Source: an uncultured Clostridia bacterium
Lineage (GTDB): Bacteria > Bacillota > Clostridia > Christensenellales > CAG-138
Direction of reading: 5' to 3'
NCBI GenBank assembly: GCA_944366945.1
Contig: CALVWJ010000001.1
Span: forward strand, 162,404 to 226,403
Length of the DNA: 64,000 bases
Each line of letters begins with the position of its first letter. Position 1 is the first letter of the stretch. Below the pieces are notes generated by a model. It was not told the origin of the DNA and searched no databases. It saw nothing but the letters and a program-made list of their open reading frames with translations. Positions 16,916-26,449 of the stretch are shown here, one piece after another. The position numbers and the translations under genes are program-made.

Positions 16916-17929
16916 ATGATTCGGATTGTTATGGATGCCTTCGGGGGAGATAATGCGCCTAATGCGGTTGTAGAGGGCGCAGTGCTTGCGCTCAGCCGTT
17001 ATGATGACATTTCCATTACCCTTTGCGGCAGGGAAGATGCTATTCGCCAAGAGCTGGGGAAACATAGCTTTGATGCCGCACGCATGGCTGTATTGGATGC
17101 GCAGGAGGTAATCGATTGCCATGAAGCTCCAACGGTTGCCATAAAGCGTAAGAAGGATTCCTCTCTTGTAAAAGCGCTTACGGCGGTTGCCCAGGGGGAA
17201 GCGGACTGCATCGTTTCTGCAGGCAGCACGGGTGCGCTCCTAACGGGCGCAACGCTTATCGTGCGGCGCATCAAAGGCGTGAAGCGTCCCGCGCTGGCAC
17301 CGCTTTTGCCAACGCGCACAGGCGGGCACATGATGCTGATCGACTGTGGAGCCAATGCGGATTGTAAACCATCTTATTTGCAGCAGTTTGCCGTGATGGG
17401 ATCCGCTTATATGAAAGGGGTATTAGGGCTGGAGAACCCCCGTGTGGCGCTCCTTAACAATGGGGCGGAAGCGGAAAAGGGAAATGAACTTACAAAAGCA
17501 GCCTATCCGTTGCTTGCGGCAGCGCCGATCAATTTTGTGGGGAACTGCGAAGCGCGGGAGATCCTTTCGGGTGAATGCGATGTGCTGGTGTGCGATGGGT
17601 TTTCCGGCAACGTGGTGCTTAAATATACGGAGGGACTTGCAGCAACCATCCTTTCCATGCTCAAAGACGAACTTTTGGCGGATACGCGCTCGAAATTGGG
17701 AGCGGCGCTTGCGAAGCCCGCATTCCGGCGCATGAAGAAAAAAATGGATTACACCGAAGAGGGCGGCGCGCCGCTTCTTGGCATAAACGGCGGCGTAATC
17801 AAAGCGCATGGCAGCTCAGATGCAAAGGCGTTCTGCTCGGCTGTGATGCAGGCGCGGCGCTTTGCTTTGGCCGATGTGAACGGCGTGATTGGCGCTGCAA
17901 TCTCAGCCCTGCCCGATGTAGAGGATTGA
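16916..17929 (+). CDS. plsX: Phosphate acyltransferase PlsX
   Basis: 337 residues. It makes acyl-phosphate from acyl-ACP for glycerolipid synthesis. The N-terminal MDAFGGDNAPNAVVEGAV is diagnostic; VSAGSTGALLTGATLIV, LIDCGANADCKP, GNCEAREILSG and the VVLKYTEGLAATI block follow in order. The next gene encodes its substrate carrier, ACP. No fabD/fabG lies here, so the long fab cluster is elsewhere. Confidence 0.95.
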   Translation: MIRIVMDAFGGDNAPNAVVEGAVLALSRYDDISITLCGREDAIRQELGKHSFDAARMAVLDAQEVIDCHEAPTVAIKRKKDSSLVKALTAVAQGEADCIVSAGSTGALLTGATLIVRRIKGVKRPALAPLLPTRTGGHMMLIDCGANADCKPSYLQQFAVMGSAYMKGVLGLENPRVALLNNGAEAEKGNELTKAAYPLLAAAPINFVGNCEAREILSGECDVLVCDGFSGNVVLKYTEGLAATILSMLKDELLADTRSKLGAALAKPAFRRMKKKMDYTEEGGAPLLGINGGVIKAHGSSDAKAFCSAVMQARRFALADVNGVIGAAISALPDVED

Positions 17930-17954
17930 CAGCGTGCGCTGATAAAGTTAAACT
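17926..17954 (+). promoter_or_regulatory. Possible promoter of acpP
   Basis: TTGACA (17926-17931) overlaps the plsX stop; a 17-base spacer leads to TAAACT (17949-17954). A perfect 16-base palindrome, TGCCGGCATGCCGGCA (17972-17987), follows in the leader. Confidence 0.5.
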
Positions 17955-18029
17955 TAAAGCATATTCTTATTTGCCGGCATGCCGGCAGCTTAATTAATTT
18001 GGAATTATTTGGAAAGGCGGTATAGAAGC

Positions 18030-18251
18030 ATGGAATTTGAAAATGTGCGCGCTGCAATCGCAAAGCAGCTTGACCTTCCCGAGGAACAGATCACGATGGA
18101 ATCCAGGCTGATTGAAGATTTAAAAGCCGATTCTCTTGATATCGTGGAGTTGATTATGGATCTTGAACAGCAATACGGCGTGCAGATTCCGGACGATGAG
18201 CTGCCCAACATCCATTGTGTTGGCGATATCATCAAATATGTGAACAAATAA
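18030..18251 (+). CDS. acpP: Acyl carrier protein
   Basis: 73 residues. The phosphopantetheine serine is in KADSLDIVELIMDLE, the helix II signature, and the protein is acidic as expected. AcpS (5965) would modify it. ATG 18030 follows GGAAAGGCGG; the TTG at 18009 is part of that ribosome site and is rejected as the start. Confidence 0.96.
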   Translation: MEFENVRAAIAKQLDLPEEQITMESRLIEDLKADSLDIVELIMDLEQQYGVQIPDDELPNIHCVGDIIKYVNK

Positions 18252-18267
18252 AAGAAGGCTCGCTGAT

Positions 18268-18292
18268 ACCCGCATCGCCGATGCGGGTTTTT
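18268..18292 (+). terminator. Terminator between acpP and rnc
   Basis: ACCCGCATC (18268-18276) and GATGCGGGT (18280-18288) around a 3-nt loop, followed by TTTTT. Confidence 0.8.
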
Positions 18293-18330
18293 GGCATGTG
18301 GAGGGAAATTTGGAATTTCAGAGGAGAAAA

Positions 18331-19026
18331 ATGCTCAATGCGCTGGAGGAACGCCTGGAGTACCAATTCCATGATTTGGCGCTTCTGGATACAGCGCTGA
18401 CCCATACTTCTTATGTGAAAGGGGATGGGCGTGCAAGCGCGCACAACGAGCGGCTTGAATTCCTGGGAGATGCGGTGCTGGAGCTTTGTACAAGCGAATA
18501 TTTATTCACCCGTTTCCCGGATTCAGACGAAGGTGCGATGACTCGCCTGCGCGCGCAGGCTGTCTGCGAGAGCGCACTTTACGAAGTGGCCAAGGATTAT
18601 GGCTTTGGCAGGCTGCTGCTGCTGGGCCGCGGGGAAGATCACTCGGGCGGCAGGGAGAAGCCATCGATCCTTTCGGATGCGGTGGAAGCTGTAATCGGGG
18701 CTTTGTACATCGACGGAGGCATGGAGGTCGCAAAGCGTTTCATCATGCGGTTTGTCCATAAAAGCGTGGAAGACGCAATGGCCGGGCGGCTTATCAAGGA
18801 TCATAAGACTATGCTTCAGGAATATGTGCAAAAGCACCATATGGGCCAGATCGCTTATGAGCTGATCGGCAGCAGCGGGCCGGATCACAATAAAACCTTT
18901 TCCATGCGCGTGCTCGTGGCAGGAGAGACAGCGGGCACAGGCGAAGGGCGGACGAAGCAGGAAGCGGGGCAGCAGGCTGCACGTGCTGCACTTGTAGAGT
19001 TTGGCGTAATCCACGAGGCGGATTGA
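18331..19026 (+). CDS. rnc: Ribonuclease III
   Basis: 231 residues. It cuts double-stranded RNA, including rRNA precursors. The signature ERLEFLGDAVLELCTSEYL is complete with the catalytic Glu/Asp, EAVIGALYIDGGMEVAKRF carries the second acidic pair, and the C-terminal 70 residues are a double-stranded RNA binding domain ending GEGRTKQEAGQQAARAAL. ATG 18331 is preceded by GAGGAG; an upstream GTG (18298) lies before the ribosome site. Confidence 0.94.
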   Translation: MLNALEERLEYQFHDLALLDTALTHTSYVKGDGRASAHNERLEFLGDAVLELCTSEYLFTRFPDSDEGAMTRLRAQAVCESALYEVAKDYGFGRLLLLGRGEDHSGGREKPSILSDAVEAVIGALYIDGGMEVAKRFIMRFVHKSVEDAMAGRLIKDHKTMLQEYVQKHHMGQIAYELIGSSGPDHNKTFSMRVLVAGETAGTGEGRTKQEAGQQAARAALVEFGVIHEAD

Positions 19027-19051
19027 GAAAGATAAGGTTTGGTATACGCGA

Positions 19052-22000
19052 TTGAGACTGGTCAAGCTTGAAATAAACGGGTTTAAATCGTTTGCCCGAA
19101 AAACGGAAATCGAATTTGAACAAGGGATCACGGCGATCGTTGGGCCCAATGGCAGCGGCAAAAGCAACATTGCAGATGCGGTGCGTTGGGTGCTTGGCGA
19201 GCAGAGCGCGCGTGCGCTGCGTGGCGCCAAAATGGAAGATGTGATCTTCAATGGAACGGAACAGAAAAAGCCGCTTGCTTATTGTGAGGTTTCTCTCACG
19301 TTTGATAATGCAGATGGAAAGCTGAACACGGATTTTTCTGAGGTCACCGTGACGCGGCGTGTTTACCGTTCCGGCGAAAGTGAGTACCTGCTCAACCGCA
19401 CGCCCTGCCGTTTGAAGGATATTAGCGCGGTATTCCGCGATACGGGCATCGGCAGGGAAGGGTATTCCATCATAGAGCAGGGGCGCGTGGAAGAGATCCT
19501 TTCCAACAAGTCCAGCGAGCGCCGAAATGCCTTTGAAGAGGCGGCAGGCGTGATGAAATACCGCGTGCGCAAGGAAGAGGCTGAACGCAAACTGGAGAGC
19601 ACAAAAAAGAACCTGCAGCGGCTGGAAGATATCCTGGAAGAACTAAGCAAGCAGGTTGGCCCTCTGGAGGAACAGAGTGCCGCCGCGCGGGAATACCTGC
19701 GCCTTCGCGATGAATTGAAGGAGATTGAAATCAACGTCTTCCTTTATCAATATGACAAACTGAACGAAAGGCTGACGGGCCTTTCCAATACATTGACCCA
19801 GCTTACCGGCCAAATCGAAACCAACGCCGTGCTTGAACATAGCCTTGCGGCAGGCTGTGCTGAGCAAGAGGAACGCGAACGGGCGATTTCCGGGGCAATC
19901 AGTGAATTGCAAAACAAACTGCTTACGCTTTCTTCGGGTGTGGAGGCGAAATCGGGCGAATCCCGCGTGTTCCAGGAGCGAATGGAAAACCTTATTGCCG
20001 AACGGACTCGGCTTGAGGCGCGCGCAGCGGAAAGCGAAGCGCGCAAAAAGGAGCTTGCCCAAAGCATTGCTGCGCGCGAAAAGGAGCTTGCCGGCAATGC
20101 TGGGAAGCAGTCTGCTGAGCGGGAAAGCTTTGAAGCGCAGAGCAGGCGCCTTGCCGAAATGGGCGCAGCGATTGCGGAGAAAGAAACGCTTTTGGAACAG
20201 CAGAAGCGCGAGATGATCGAAGCCATGAATCGCATTTCGGATGCGCGGAGCATGCTTTCACGTTATGAAGCCATCCGCGGCACGCTAGAGGAGCGCTTAA
20301 AGGCGATTGATGGCGAAGAGGTGGACCTGCGAGAAAAAGCAGGCAAGCTCGATGCGGAATATGCGGAGGCACAAAAACAATTCGAGGCCATACAGGGAGA
20401 ACGGAAGGCATGCGAGGCACAGCGCGCTGCAGCCATTGAAGCTGTAAACCAAACCAATGCGCAGCTACGCACGGCCCGCGAGGCGGTGCGCACGATGGAG
20501 CAGCAGGTGGAGGCCGGGCGTTCCCGCCTCAAGGTGCTGGAAGAAATGAAACGCGCACATGAAGGGTATTATGCGAGCGTGCGCAATGTGCTGCGGGATA
20601 GTGAACGCGATTTTGAATTAAAAAAACGGATCGAGGGCGTTGTTGCGGAATTGCTCCGCGTGCCGGAAGAATACGAAACGGCGGTGGAAATGGCGCTCGG
20701 CGCAACCCTGCAAAATATCGTAACGCCAACAGAGCAGGATGCAAAATACGTGATTGAATATCTGCGCCGCCGGGAATATGGCCGGGCGACGCTGCTCCCC
20801 ATCTCTGCGATGCGCCCGCGTACGTTGGATGCTGCAGAGCGCGACGCATGCCGCGTGGATGGCTTTTTGGGTATCGCGTCCGAGCTTGTGGGTTATGATG
20901 CAAAGTATCGCAGCGTAATCGAAAACCTGCTTGGACGCACGGTGATCGTGAAGGATCTCGATGCGGGCATAGCCATCAATCGCCGTGCGCGCAGTGCATT
21001 CCGCATTGCAACGGTGAAGGGGGACATCATCAACCCGGGCGGCGCGATGACGGGCGGCAGCACGCAGAAACGGGAGTTTAGCCTCATTGGGCGCGAACGC
21101 GAGATGGAACAGCTCAAAAAGCGCATGGAATCCCTTGCAGAAGGCCTGGAAGCGCGCACCGCAGAGGCATCTGAGGCAGAAGCATCCCTCGGTGCGGCAA
21201 ACGCTGCGGTGGAAACTGCCGCAGAGGCGCTCCATAAAAAGGACATCGAGCTTGCAACGCAGAAGGAAAAGCTGGATATTATCCGCAAGTATGTGGAGGA
21301 TGCCCATGCGGAACTGGAGGCGGCAGCGCTCGAACGTGCGCAGATCCGCGACAACATCGAGAATATCGATGAGCAGCGCCGTGCGGCTGAGGCGGACCGG
21401 GAAGGCCTGGAAGAAGGGAACTTCGCAACGCAGGAGGACATCCGCAAAACGCAGGAGGCGCTTTCCGCGCTGCGTGCGGAACATGCAGAGGAAAACGAAC
21501 GCGCCACGCAACGCCGCGTTGCGCTCATGGCGCTTGAAAAGGAGCAGGCAGCAGCGGAGCATGAACGCGCACGCATGCAGCGGGAGTTTGCCGGGCTTTC
21601 CGCTTCCATCGATGCGGACCAGCGTGCGGCCGAGGAATCTCTTGCAAAATTTGCGCAGATGCAACAGGAGCTTGCGGCCATTAATACGAACATCAGCGCC
21701 GAACGCAAGGAGGTGGATGCGCACACCGAACGTTTGCATGCGATGGAAAGCGAGCGTGCAAAACACCTGCAATCGCTCGATGAACTGCGCGCGCGGCGGG
21801 AAACGGTTGCGGCAGAGCTTGGCGATATGCAGGAGCGCAGGCACCGCGCAGAGCTCAACCAGAACCGGGCACAAATGGAGCTTCAAGCAATGCAGGACCG
21901 CATTTGGGAAGATTATGAGCTGACGTATGAAAACGCGCAGGCTTTCCGCCGCCAGATTGCCATTACAGCTTCGCACATCCGGGTGGATGAGCTCAAAAAA

Positions 22001-22615
22001 GCAATCCGTGCATTGGGCGATGTAAACGTAAGCGCGATTGAGGATTATAAAAACGTGAAGGAGCGCTACGAAAGCTTGCATACGCAATGCAGCGATTTGC
22101 AGCAGGCGCAGGCAGATCTCCAGCAGCTCATCGCGGAACTGGTTTCTACGATGGAATCCGAATTCCGCCGGCAATTCGAACGCATTGGCGAGAATTTCAG
22201 AACGTCCTTTACAGAGCTATTTGGCGGTGGACGGGCGGAACTGCTCCTCTCTGATAAGAACGATATCCTCAACTGCGATATTGAAATTATCGCGCAACCG
22301 CCTGGGAAAAAATTGCAGCTGCTTTCTTTGCTTTCCGGTGGCGAACGGGCGCTTACTGCAATCGCGCTGCTGTTTGCCATGCTCAAACTGAAGCCAACGG
22401 CATTTTGCATCCTGGATGAAATCGAAACCTCGCTTGACGAGGTGAATGTTTCCAACTTTGCAGAATATGTGAAGCGATATTCTCTGGATACACAGTTCAT
22501 CCTAATTACACACCGCAAGGGAAGCATGGAGGTCTGCAACGCGCTTTACGGCGTTGCCATGGAGGAGAAGGGCGTGTCGAAGATCGTATCCGCGCGCTTC
22601 CATGAAAGTGCTTGA
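19052..22615 (+). CDS. smc: Chromosome segregation protein SMC
   Basis: 1187 residues from a TTG start that gives the family N-terminus RLVKLEINGFKSF. ATPase head halves flank two coiled coils and a hinge: Walker A GPNGSGKSN near residue 33, Q-loop region LGEQSARALRG, hinge at about 505-680 with GGAMTGGS, ABC signature LLSGGERALTA and Walker B FCILDEIETSLDE at the C-terminus. It condenses and segregates chromosomes with ScpA and ScpB, which are not in this window. It sits between rnc and ftsY, the standard Firmicutes order. Confidence 0.97.
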   Translation: MRLVKLEINGFKSFARKTEIEFEQGITAIVGPNGSGKSNIADAVRWVLGEQSARALRGAKMEDVIFNGTEQKKPLAYCEVSLTFDNADGKLNTDFSEVTVTRRVYRSGESEYLLNRTPCRLKDISAVFRDTGIGREGYSIIEQGRVEEILSNKSSERRNAFEEAAGVMKYRVRKEEAERKLESTKKNLQRLEDILEELSKQVGPLEEQSAAAREYLRLRDELKEIEINVFLYQYDKLNERLTGLSNTLTQLTGQIETNAVLEHSLAAGCAEQEERERAISGAISELQNKLLTLSSGVEAKSGESRVFQERMENLIAERTRLEARAAESEARKKELAQSIAAREKELAGNAGKQSAERESFEAQSRRLAEMGAAIAEKETLLEQQKREMIEAMNRISDARSMLSRYEAIRGTLEERLKAIDGEEVDLREKAGKLDAEYAEAQKQFEAIQGERKACEAQRAAAIEAVNQTNAQLRTAREAVRTMEQQVEAGRSRLKVLEEMKRAHEGYYASVRNVLRDSERDFELKKRIEGVVAELLRVPEEYETAVEMALGATLQNIVTPTEQDAKYVIEYLRRREYGRATLLPISAMRPRTLDAAERDACRVDGFLGIASELVGYDAKYRSVIENLLGRTVIVKDLDAGIAINRRARSAFRIATVKGDIINPGGAMTGGSTQKREFSLIGREREMEQLKKRMESLAEGLEARTAEASEAEASLGAANAAVETAAEALHKKDIELATQKEKLDIIRKYVEDAHAELEAAALERAQIRDNIENIDEQRRAAEADREGLEEGNFATQEDIRKTQEALSALRAEHAEENERATQRRVALMALEKEQAAAEHERARMQREFAGLSASIDADQRAAEESLAKFAQMQQELAAINTNISAERKEVDAHTERLHAMESERAKHLQSLDELRARRETVAAELGDMQERRHRAELNQNRAQMELQAMQDRIWEDYELTYENAQAFRRQIAITASHIRVDELKKAIRALGDVNVSAIEDYKNVKERYESLHTQCSDLQQAQADLQQLIAELVSTMESEFRRQFERIGENFRTSFTELFGGGRAELLLSDKNDILNCDIEIIAQPPGKKLQLLSLLSGGERALTAIALLFAMLKLKPTAFCILDEIETSLDEVNVSNFAEYVKRYSLDTQFILITHRKGSMEVCNALYGVAMEEKGVSKIVSARFHESA

Positions 22616-22650
22616 AACGGCATAGAACGGATTTGTGAAAGGGGAAAGAA

Positions 22651-23562
22651 ATGGAAAAGAAACAGGGCTTTTTTGAAAAACTGAAAAAAGGCCTTTCCAA
22701 AACGGGCGGCGGCATTTTTATGGGCCTGTTTGCAGGGGAAGAGCGCATTGATGCGGATTTCTATGATGCGCTGGAAGAAGCGATGATTATTGCCGACATG
22801 GGCATGGAAACCACACAAACCCTGTTGGAGCGGCTGCGCGCGGCTGTTTCTGCGCAGAAGCTGAGAACCCAAAGCGAAGCGCGGGAGGTGCTCGCTGAGA
22901 TCCTGGCGGATTGCATGCGGCCGGAGCAGGCATTTTTGCCGAAAGGCGAGCCTGCTGTGCTTTTGATTGTAGGCGTAAATGGCGTAGGAAAAACCACATC
23001 CATCGGGAAAATGGCGGCTTATTTTAAAACGGAAGGACGAAGCCCCATGATGGCGGCAGCGGATACGTTCCGTGCCGCGGCGGCCGAGCAGCTTTCCGTT
23101 TGGGCGGAGCGTGCAGGCGTGCCGATTGTGAAGCACGGCGAAGGCGCCGACCCTGCTGCCGTGGTATTCGATGCGATCGCTTCCTTTAAGGCGAAAGGGT
23201 GCGATCTGCTGCTATGCGATACGGCGGGACGGCTGCATAACAAGAAAAACCTAATGAGCGAACTTGAAAAGATCCGCAGGGTAATCGGGCGGGAGCTTCC
23301 GGGCGTGCACACGGAGGTATTGCTGGTGCTGGATGCAACTACCGGGCAAAATGCAATCGCGCAGGCCCGTGTATTTGGAGAATCCGCTGGGCTTACAGGC
23401 GTTGTGCTCACGAAGCTCGATGGCACAGCCAAGGGCGGCATGACGGTTGCCATCAAAGAGGAACTTGGCCTGCCGGTGCGCTTTGTAGGCGTGGGGGAGG
23501 GCATTGACGATCTTCAGCCCTTCGATCCCGATGCGTTTGCGCGGGCACTGATCGGCGCTTAA
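22651..23562 (+). CDS. ftsY: Signal recognition particle receptor FtsY
   Basis: 303 residues, a short FtsY with a small N-terminal region and no long acidic A domain. The NG GTPase is complete: GVNGVGKTTSIGKMA (G1), AADTFRAAAAEQL, DTAGRLHNKKNLM (G3) and TKLDGTAKGG (G4). It docks ribosome-SRP complexes at the membrane, partnering with Ffh encoded 450 bases downstream. Confidence 0.96.
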   Translation: MEKKQGFFEKLKKGLSKTGGGIFMGLFAGEERIDADFYDALEEAMIIADMGMETTQTLLERLRAAVSAQKLRTQSEAREVLAEILADCMRPEQAFLPKGEPAVLLIVGVNGVGKTTSIGKMAAYFKTEGRSPMMAAADTFRAAAAEQLSVWAERAGVPIVKHGEGADPAAVVFDAIASFKAKGCDLLLCDTAGRLHNKKNLMSELEKIRRVIGRELPGVHTEVLLVLDATTGQNAIAQARVFGESAGLTGVVLTKLDGTAKGGMTVAIKEELGLPVRFVGVGEGIDDLQPFDPDAFARALIGA

Positions 23563-23585
23563 AACGGTACTAGGAAAGAAAACGC

Positions 23586-23613
23586 TTGACTTTACGGCGC
23601 TTTCCTGTATAAT
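23586..23613 (+). promoter_or_regulatory. Promoter of ylxM-ffh
   Basis: TTGACT (23586-23591), 16-base spacer, TATAAT (23608-23613). Immediately downstream is the inverted repeat TGTAAAG-N8-CTTTACA (23622-23643), placed between the -10 and the ylxM start where a repressor could act. Confidence 0.75.
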
Positions 23614-23657
23614 AGCAATGGTGTAAAGCAGAAATACTTTACAGCGGAGCGCAAAAC

Positions 23658-23999
23658 ATGGAGAAGCACATTGAACTCGGGTATTTGCTGGATTATTATG
23701 GCGCGCTGTTAACGCAGCGCCAACGCGCACTGCTTGAGCAATCCCTGCTTGAGGATTGCTCACTTGCAGAGATAGCGGAGCGGGAAGGCATTTCCCGCCA
23801 GGGCGTACGGGATGCGCTCAAGCGCGGTGAGGAGCAGCTTTACGCATGGGAGCGAAGCTTGGGCCTCATGAAGCGAGATGTTGCGCTGCTACACAGCCTA
23901 AGCGAGCTGAAAAAGCTGATAGGCGCGTTGCCCGAAGGGAAAGAAAAAATGGCGCTTGACGCCAAAGCAGATGAACTTTACAACATGATTGAGGAATAA
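23658..23999 (+). CDS. ylxM: YlxM-type DNA-binding protein of the SRP locus
   Basis: 113 residues. UPF0122/YlxM proteins have a sigma-70 region 4-like helix-turn-helix and are encoded just upstream of ffh; a regulatory role in the SRP pathway is proposed. The opening ELGYLLDYYGALLTQRQ and the helix-turn-helix SLAEIAEREGISRQGVRDAL are typical. It has its own promoter with a palindrome in the leader, which would suit autoregulation, though that is inference. The gap to ffh is 3 bases. Confidence 0.92.
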   Translation: MEKHIELGYLLDYYGALLTQRQRALLEQSLLEDCSLAEIAEREGISRQGVRDALKRGEEQLYAWERSLGLMKRDVALLHSLSELKKLIGALPEGKEKMALDAKADELYNMIEE

Positions 24000-24002
24000 A
24001 CG

Positions 24003-25349
24003 ATGGCGTTTGAAGGGCTTTCTTCCAAACTGCAAAACGTATTTAAAAAGCTTTCCGGCAAGGGCAAGCTCAACGAGAAGGACGTAAAAGAGGCTATGCG
24101 CGAGGTGAAGCTGGCGCTCCTCGAAGCGGATGTAAACTTCACGGTGGTGAAAAGCTTCGTGAATGCCGTAACGGAGCGTGCGGTTGGGGCAGAAGTGCTT
24201 GAAAGTCTCACGCCGGGCCAACAGGTCATCAAGATTGTGAACGAAGAGATGACCAAGCTCATGGGCGGCACGAATGCCAAGATCGAATTTGGTTCCACGA
24301 CGCCTTCCGTTATCCTGCTTGCAGGCTTGCAGGGCGCGGGAAAAACGACCATGGCGGGCAAGCTTGCGGCCTATCTTTCCAAACAATATGGGAAGTCTCC
24401 GCTCTTGGTTGCCTGCGATATCTACCGCCCAGCCGCAATCAAGCAACTGCAGGTGGTAGGGGAAAAGGTAGGCGTGCCAGTTTTTGAACGGGGGCAGAGC
24501 GACCCGGTTGAAACTGCAAAATACGCCATAGAAGAGGCACGGCGCACCCTAAAGGACCTTGTTATCATCGATACGGCCGGCCGGCTGCATATCGATAACG
24601 ACATGATGGCGGAGATCGCCGCTGTAAAGGAAGCCGTGAACCCAAGCGAGATCCTCCTTGTGATCGATGCGATGACGGGCCAGGATGCGGTCAACGTTGC
24701 AAAATCCTTCAATGAAACCCTTGCGCTTACAGGCGTAATTGTAACGAAGCTCGATGGCGACACGCGCGGCGGCGCCGCACTTTCGGTCAAAGCCGTAACG
24801 GGGAAACCCATCAAGTTTTCCGGGACTGGGGAAAAGCTTACGGATATCGAGCCGTTTCACCCGGACCGCATGGCTTCGCGCATCCTCGGCATGGGCGATG
24901 TGCTCACCCTCATCGAAAAGGCGCAGACAGCCTTCGATGAAAAAAAGGCCATGGAGCTTGAGGCAAAGCTGCGCAAGGATGAATTTACGCTTGAAGACTA
25001 TCTCGAACAGTTCGAGCAGATGAAAAACATGGGATCGATGCAGGATATTCTGGGCATGATCCCGGGCATCGATGCAGGCAAGCTTGGAAATGTGCAGATC
25101 GATGAAAAGCAGATGGCGCGCACGCAGGCAATCATCCGTGCGATGACGCCGCAGGAGCGCCGGCGGCCGGACATCCTAAACGCGAGCCGCAGGAAGCGCA
25201 TTGCGCGCGGCAGCGGCACCACCATTCAAGAGGTAAACCGTCTGCTCAACCAGTATGAAGCTTCGCGCAAGATGATGAAGCAGCTTACCAACATGGGGAA
25301 GGGCGGCAGGTTTAAAAAAGGGAAGAAACGCTTCCCGTTTGGGTTTTAA
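24003..25349 (+). CDS. ffh: Signal recognition particle protein Ffh
   Basis: 448 residues. N domain, GTPase with AGLQGAGKTTMAGKLA (G1), DTAGRLHIDNDMM (G3) and TKLDGDTRGGAALS (G4), then a Met-rich M domain (about 300-430) whose MTPQERRRPDILNASRRKRIARGSG helix region binds SRP RNA. It carries signal sequences to the membrane together with FtsY. The SRP RNA gene was not seen in this window. Confidence 0.97.
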   Translation: MAFEGLSSKLQNVFKKLSGKGKLNEKDVKEAMREVKLALLEADVNFTVVKSFVNAVTERAVGAEVLESLTPGQQVIKIVNEEMTKLMGGTNAKIEFGSTTPSVILLAGLQGAGKTTMAGKLAAYLSKQYGKSPLLVACDIYRPAAIKQLQVVGEKVGVPVFERGQSDPVETAKYAIEEARRTLKDLVIIDTAGRLHIDNDMMAEIAAVKEAVNPSEILLVIDAMTGQDAVNVAKSFNETLALTGVIVTKLDGDTRGGAALSVKAVTGKPIKFSGTGEKLTDIEPFHPDRMASRILGMGDVLTLIEKAQTAFDEKKAMELEAKLRKDEFTLEDYLEQFEQMKNMGSMQDILGMIPGIDAGKLGNVQIDEKQMARTQAIIRAMTPQERRRPDILNASRRKRIARGSGTTIQEVNRLLNQYEASRKMMKQLTNMGKGGRFKKGKKRFPFGF

Positions 25350-25428
25350 GCCCCAGTAAACAGTACGAACAACGGTTTTCCGTTTTCGATAAATCAAGAA
25401 CAAGAATGTAATTTTAGGAGGAACAAGT

Positions 25429-25671
25429 ATGCTTAAGATTCGGCTTCGCAGGATGGGCGCAAAGAAGGCCCCGTTTTACCGCATTGTGGTTGCGGATTCC
25501 CGCGCTCCGCGCGATGGCGCTTTTGTAGAGGAGATCGGTTACTATAACCCGCAGACCGACCCCGCCGAAATCAAGGTGGACAATGAGAAGGCACAGCAGT
25601 GGATCAAGAACGGCGCACAGCCGACCGACACCGTCCGCGGCCTGCTCAAGAAATCCGGGGCGATTCAGTGA
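25429..25671 (+). CDS. rpsP: Small ribosomal subunit protein bS16
   Basis: 80 residues. [27 protein letters not shown] is split here as the diagnostic N-terminus [19 protein letters not shown] followed by [19 protein letters not shown]. Ribosome site AGGAGG. First of the rpsP-khpA-rimM-trmD-rplS run. Confidence 0.97.
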   Translation: MLKIRLRRMGAKKAPFYRIVVADSRAPRDGAFVEEIGYYNPQTDPAEIKVDNEKAQQWIKNGAQPTDTVRGLLKKSGAIQ

Positions 25672-25706
25672 CAAATCCGGAAGAAACCACAGCAAGGAGG
25701 CAGACC

Positions 25707-25934
25707 ATGGGAGAACTGGTCAAATACATCGCAATGAATCTCGTGGATAAGCCGGAAGAAGTCAAGGTCGTGGAAAAGGAAGGCGATCATGCTACGATCA
25801 TCGAGCTGAGCGTTGCGCCCGATGATATGGGCAAAGTGATCGGCAAGCAGGGGCGCATTGCCAAGGCAATCCGCACCGTTGTGAAGGCGGCCTCCATCCG
25901 CGAAAACAAGAAATACATCGTCGAGATCGTCTGA
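25707..25934 (+). CDS. khpA: KH-domain RNA-binding protein KhpA
   Basis: 75 residues, essentially one KH domain with the GxxG loop in MGKVIGKQGRIAKAIRT. KhpA binds RNA, usually with KhpB, and affects cell division and elongation in Firmicutes. ATG 25707 follows AAGGAGG; it lies between rpsP and rimM as is standard. The stop overlaps the rimM start by one base. Confidence 0.95.
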   Translation: MGELVKYIAMNLVDKPEEVKVVEKEGDHATIIELSVAPDDMGKVIGKQGRIAKAIRTVVKAASIRENKKYIVEIV

Positions 25935-26449
25935 TGGAATATCTGCGCGTTGGCTTGATCGTGCGCCCACATGGCGTGCGCGGTGCGGTAAAATTGCTTC
26001 CACTTTCGGATGACCTGGGGCGGTATGCGTCGCTCAAAGAAGCATACCTTGAACGCGGGGGCAGCTATGACCCCGTGGTGGTATCTGGCGTGGGTGTGCG
26101 GGATGATGCAGTGTATGCTTCGATTTCTGGCGTAACCACGCGGGAGGAAGCTGAAAAGCTGCGCAACGTATATCTTTGCGTGGATCGCGCGCATGCGGCA
26201 AAGTTGCCACCCGGCCGCTATTTTGTTGTGGATCTCATCGGGTGCCGCGTCAGCGATACGGAAGGCGCAGAGTACGGATTGCTTGAAGATGTGCTGGAAA
26301 CCGGCGCGAATGATGTTTACCTCATCAAGGGGAAGCGGACGCTATTGGTACCGGCGCTCAAGAAGCTTCTAGCGGAAGTTGATGTGGAAAACAAGCACAT
26401 TGTGCTGCATGCCGATGTGCTGCGGGAGGTTGGCCTGTTTGAAGATTGA
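25934..26449 (+). CDS. rimM: Ribosome maturation factor RimM
   Basis: 171 residues. N-terminal beta barrel starting LRVGLIVRPHGVRGAVKLLPLSD without the break, here noted as VRPHGVRGAVK, and a C-terminal PRC-barrel with GRYFVVDLIGC and the LLVPALKKLL motif. It assists 30S head assembly through uS19. Its 3' end overlaps trmD by 11 bases. Confidence 0.94.
   Translation: MEYLRVGLIVRPHGVRGAVKLLPLSDDLGRYASLKEAYLERGGSYDPVVVSGVGVRDDAVYASISGVTTREEAEKLRNVYLCVDRAHAAKLPPGRYFVVDLIGCRVSDTEGAEYGLLEDVLETGANDVYLIKGKRTLLVPALKKLLAEVDVENKHIVLHADVLREVGLFED

Noticed and set aside
20618..22174. 518-codon open frame antisense to smc
   Set aside because: It lies wholly inside smc on the other strand, is Cys/Arg/His rich in an unnatural way, and reflects codon bias of the real gene.
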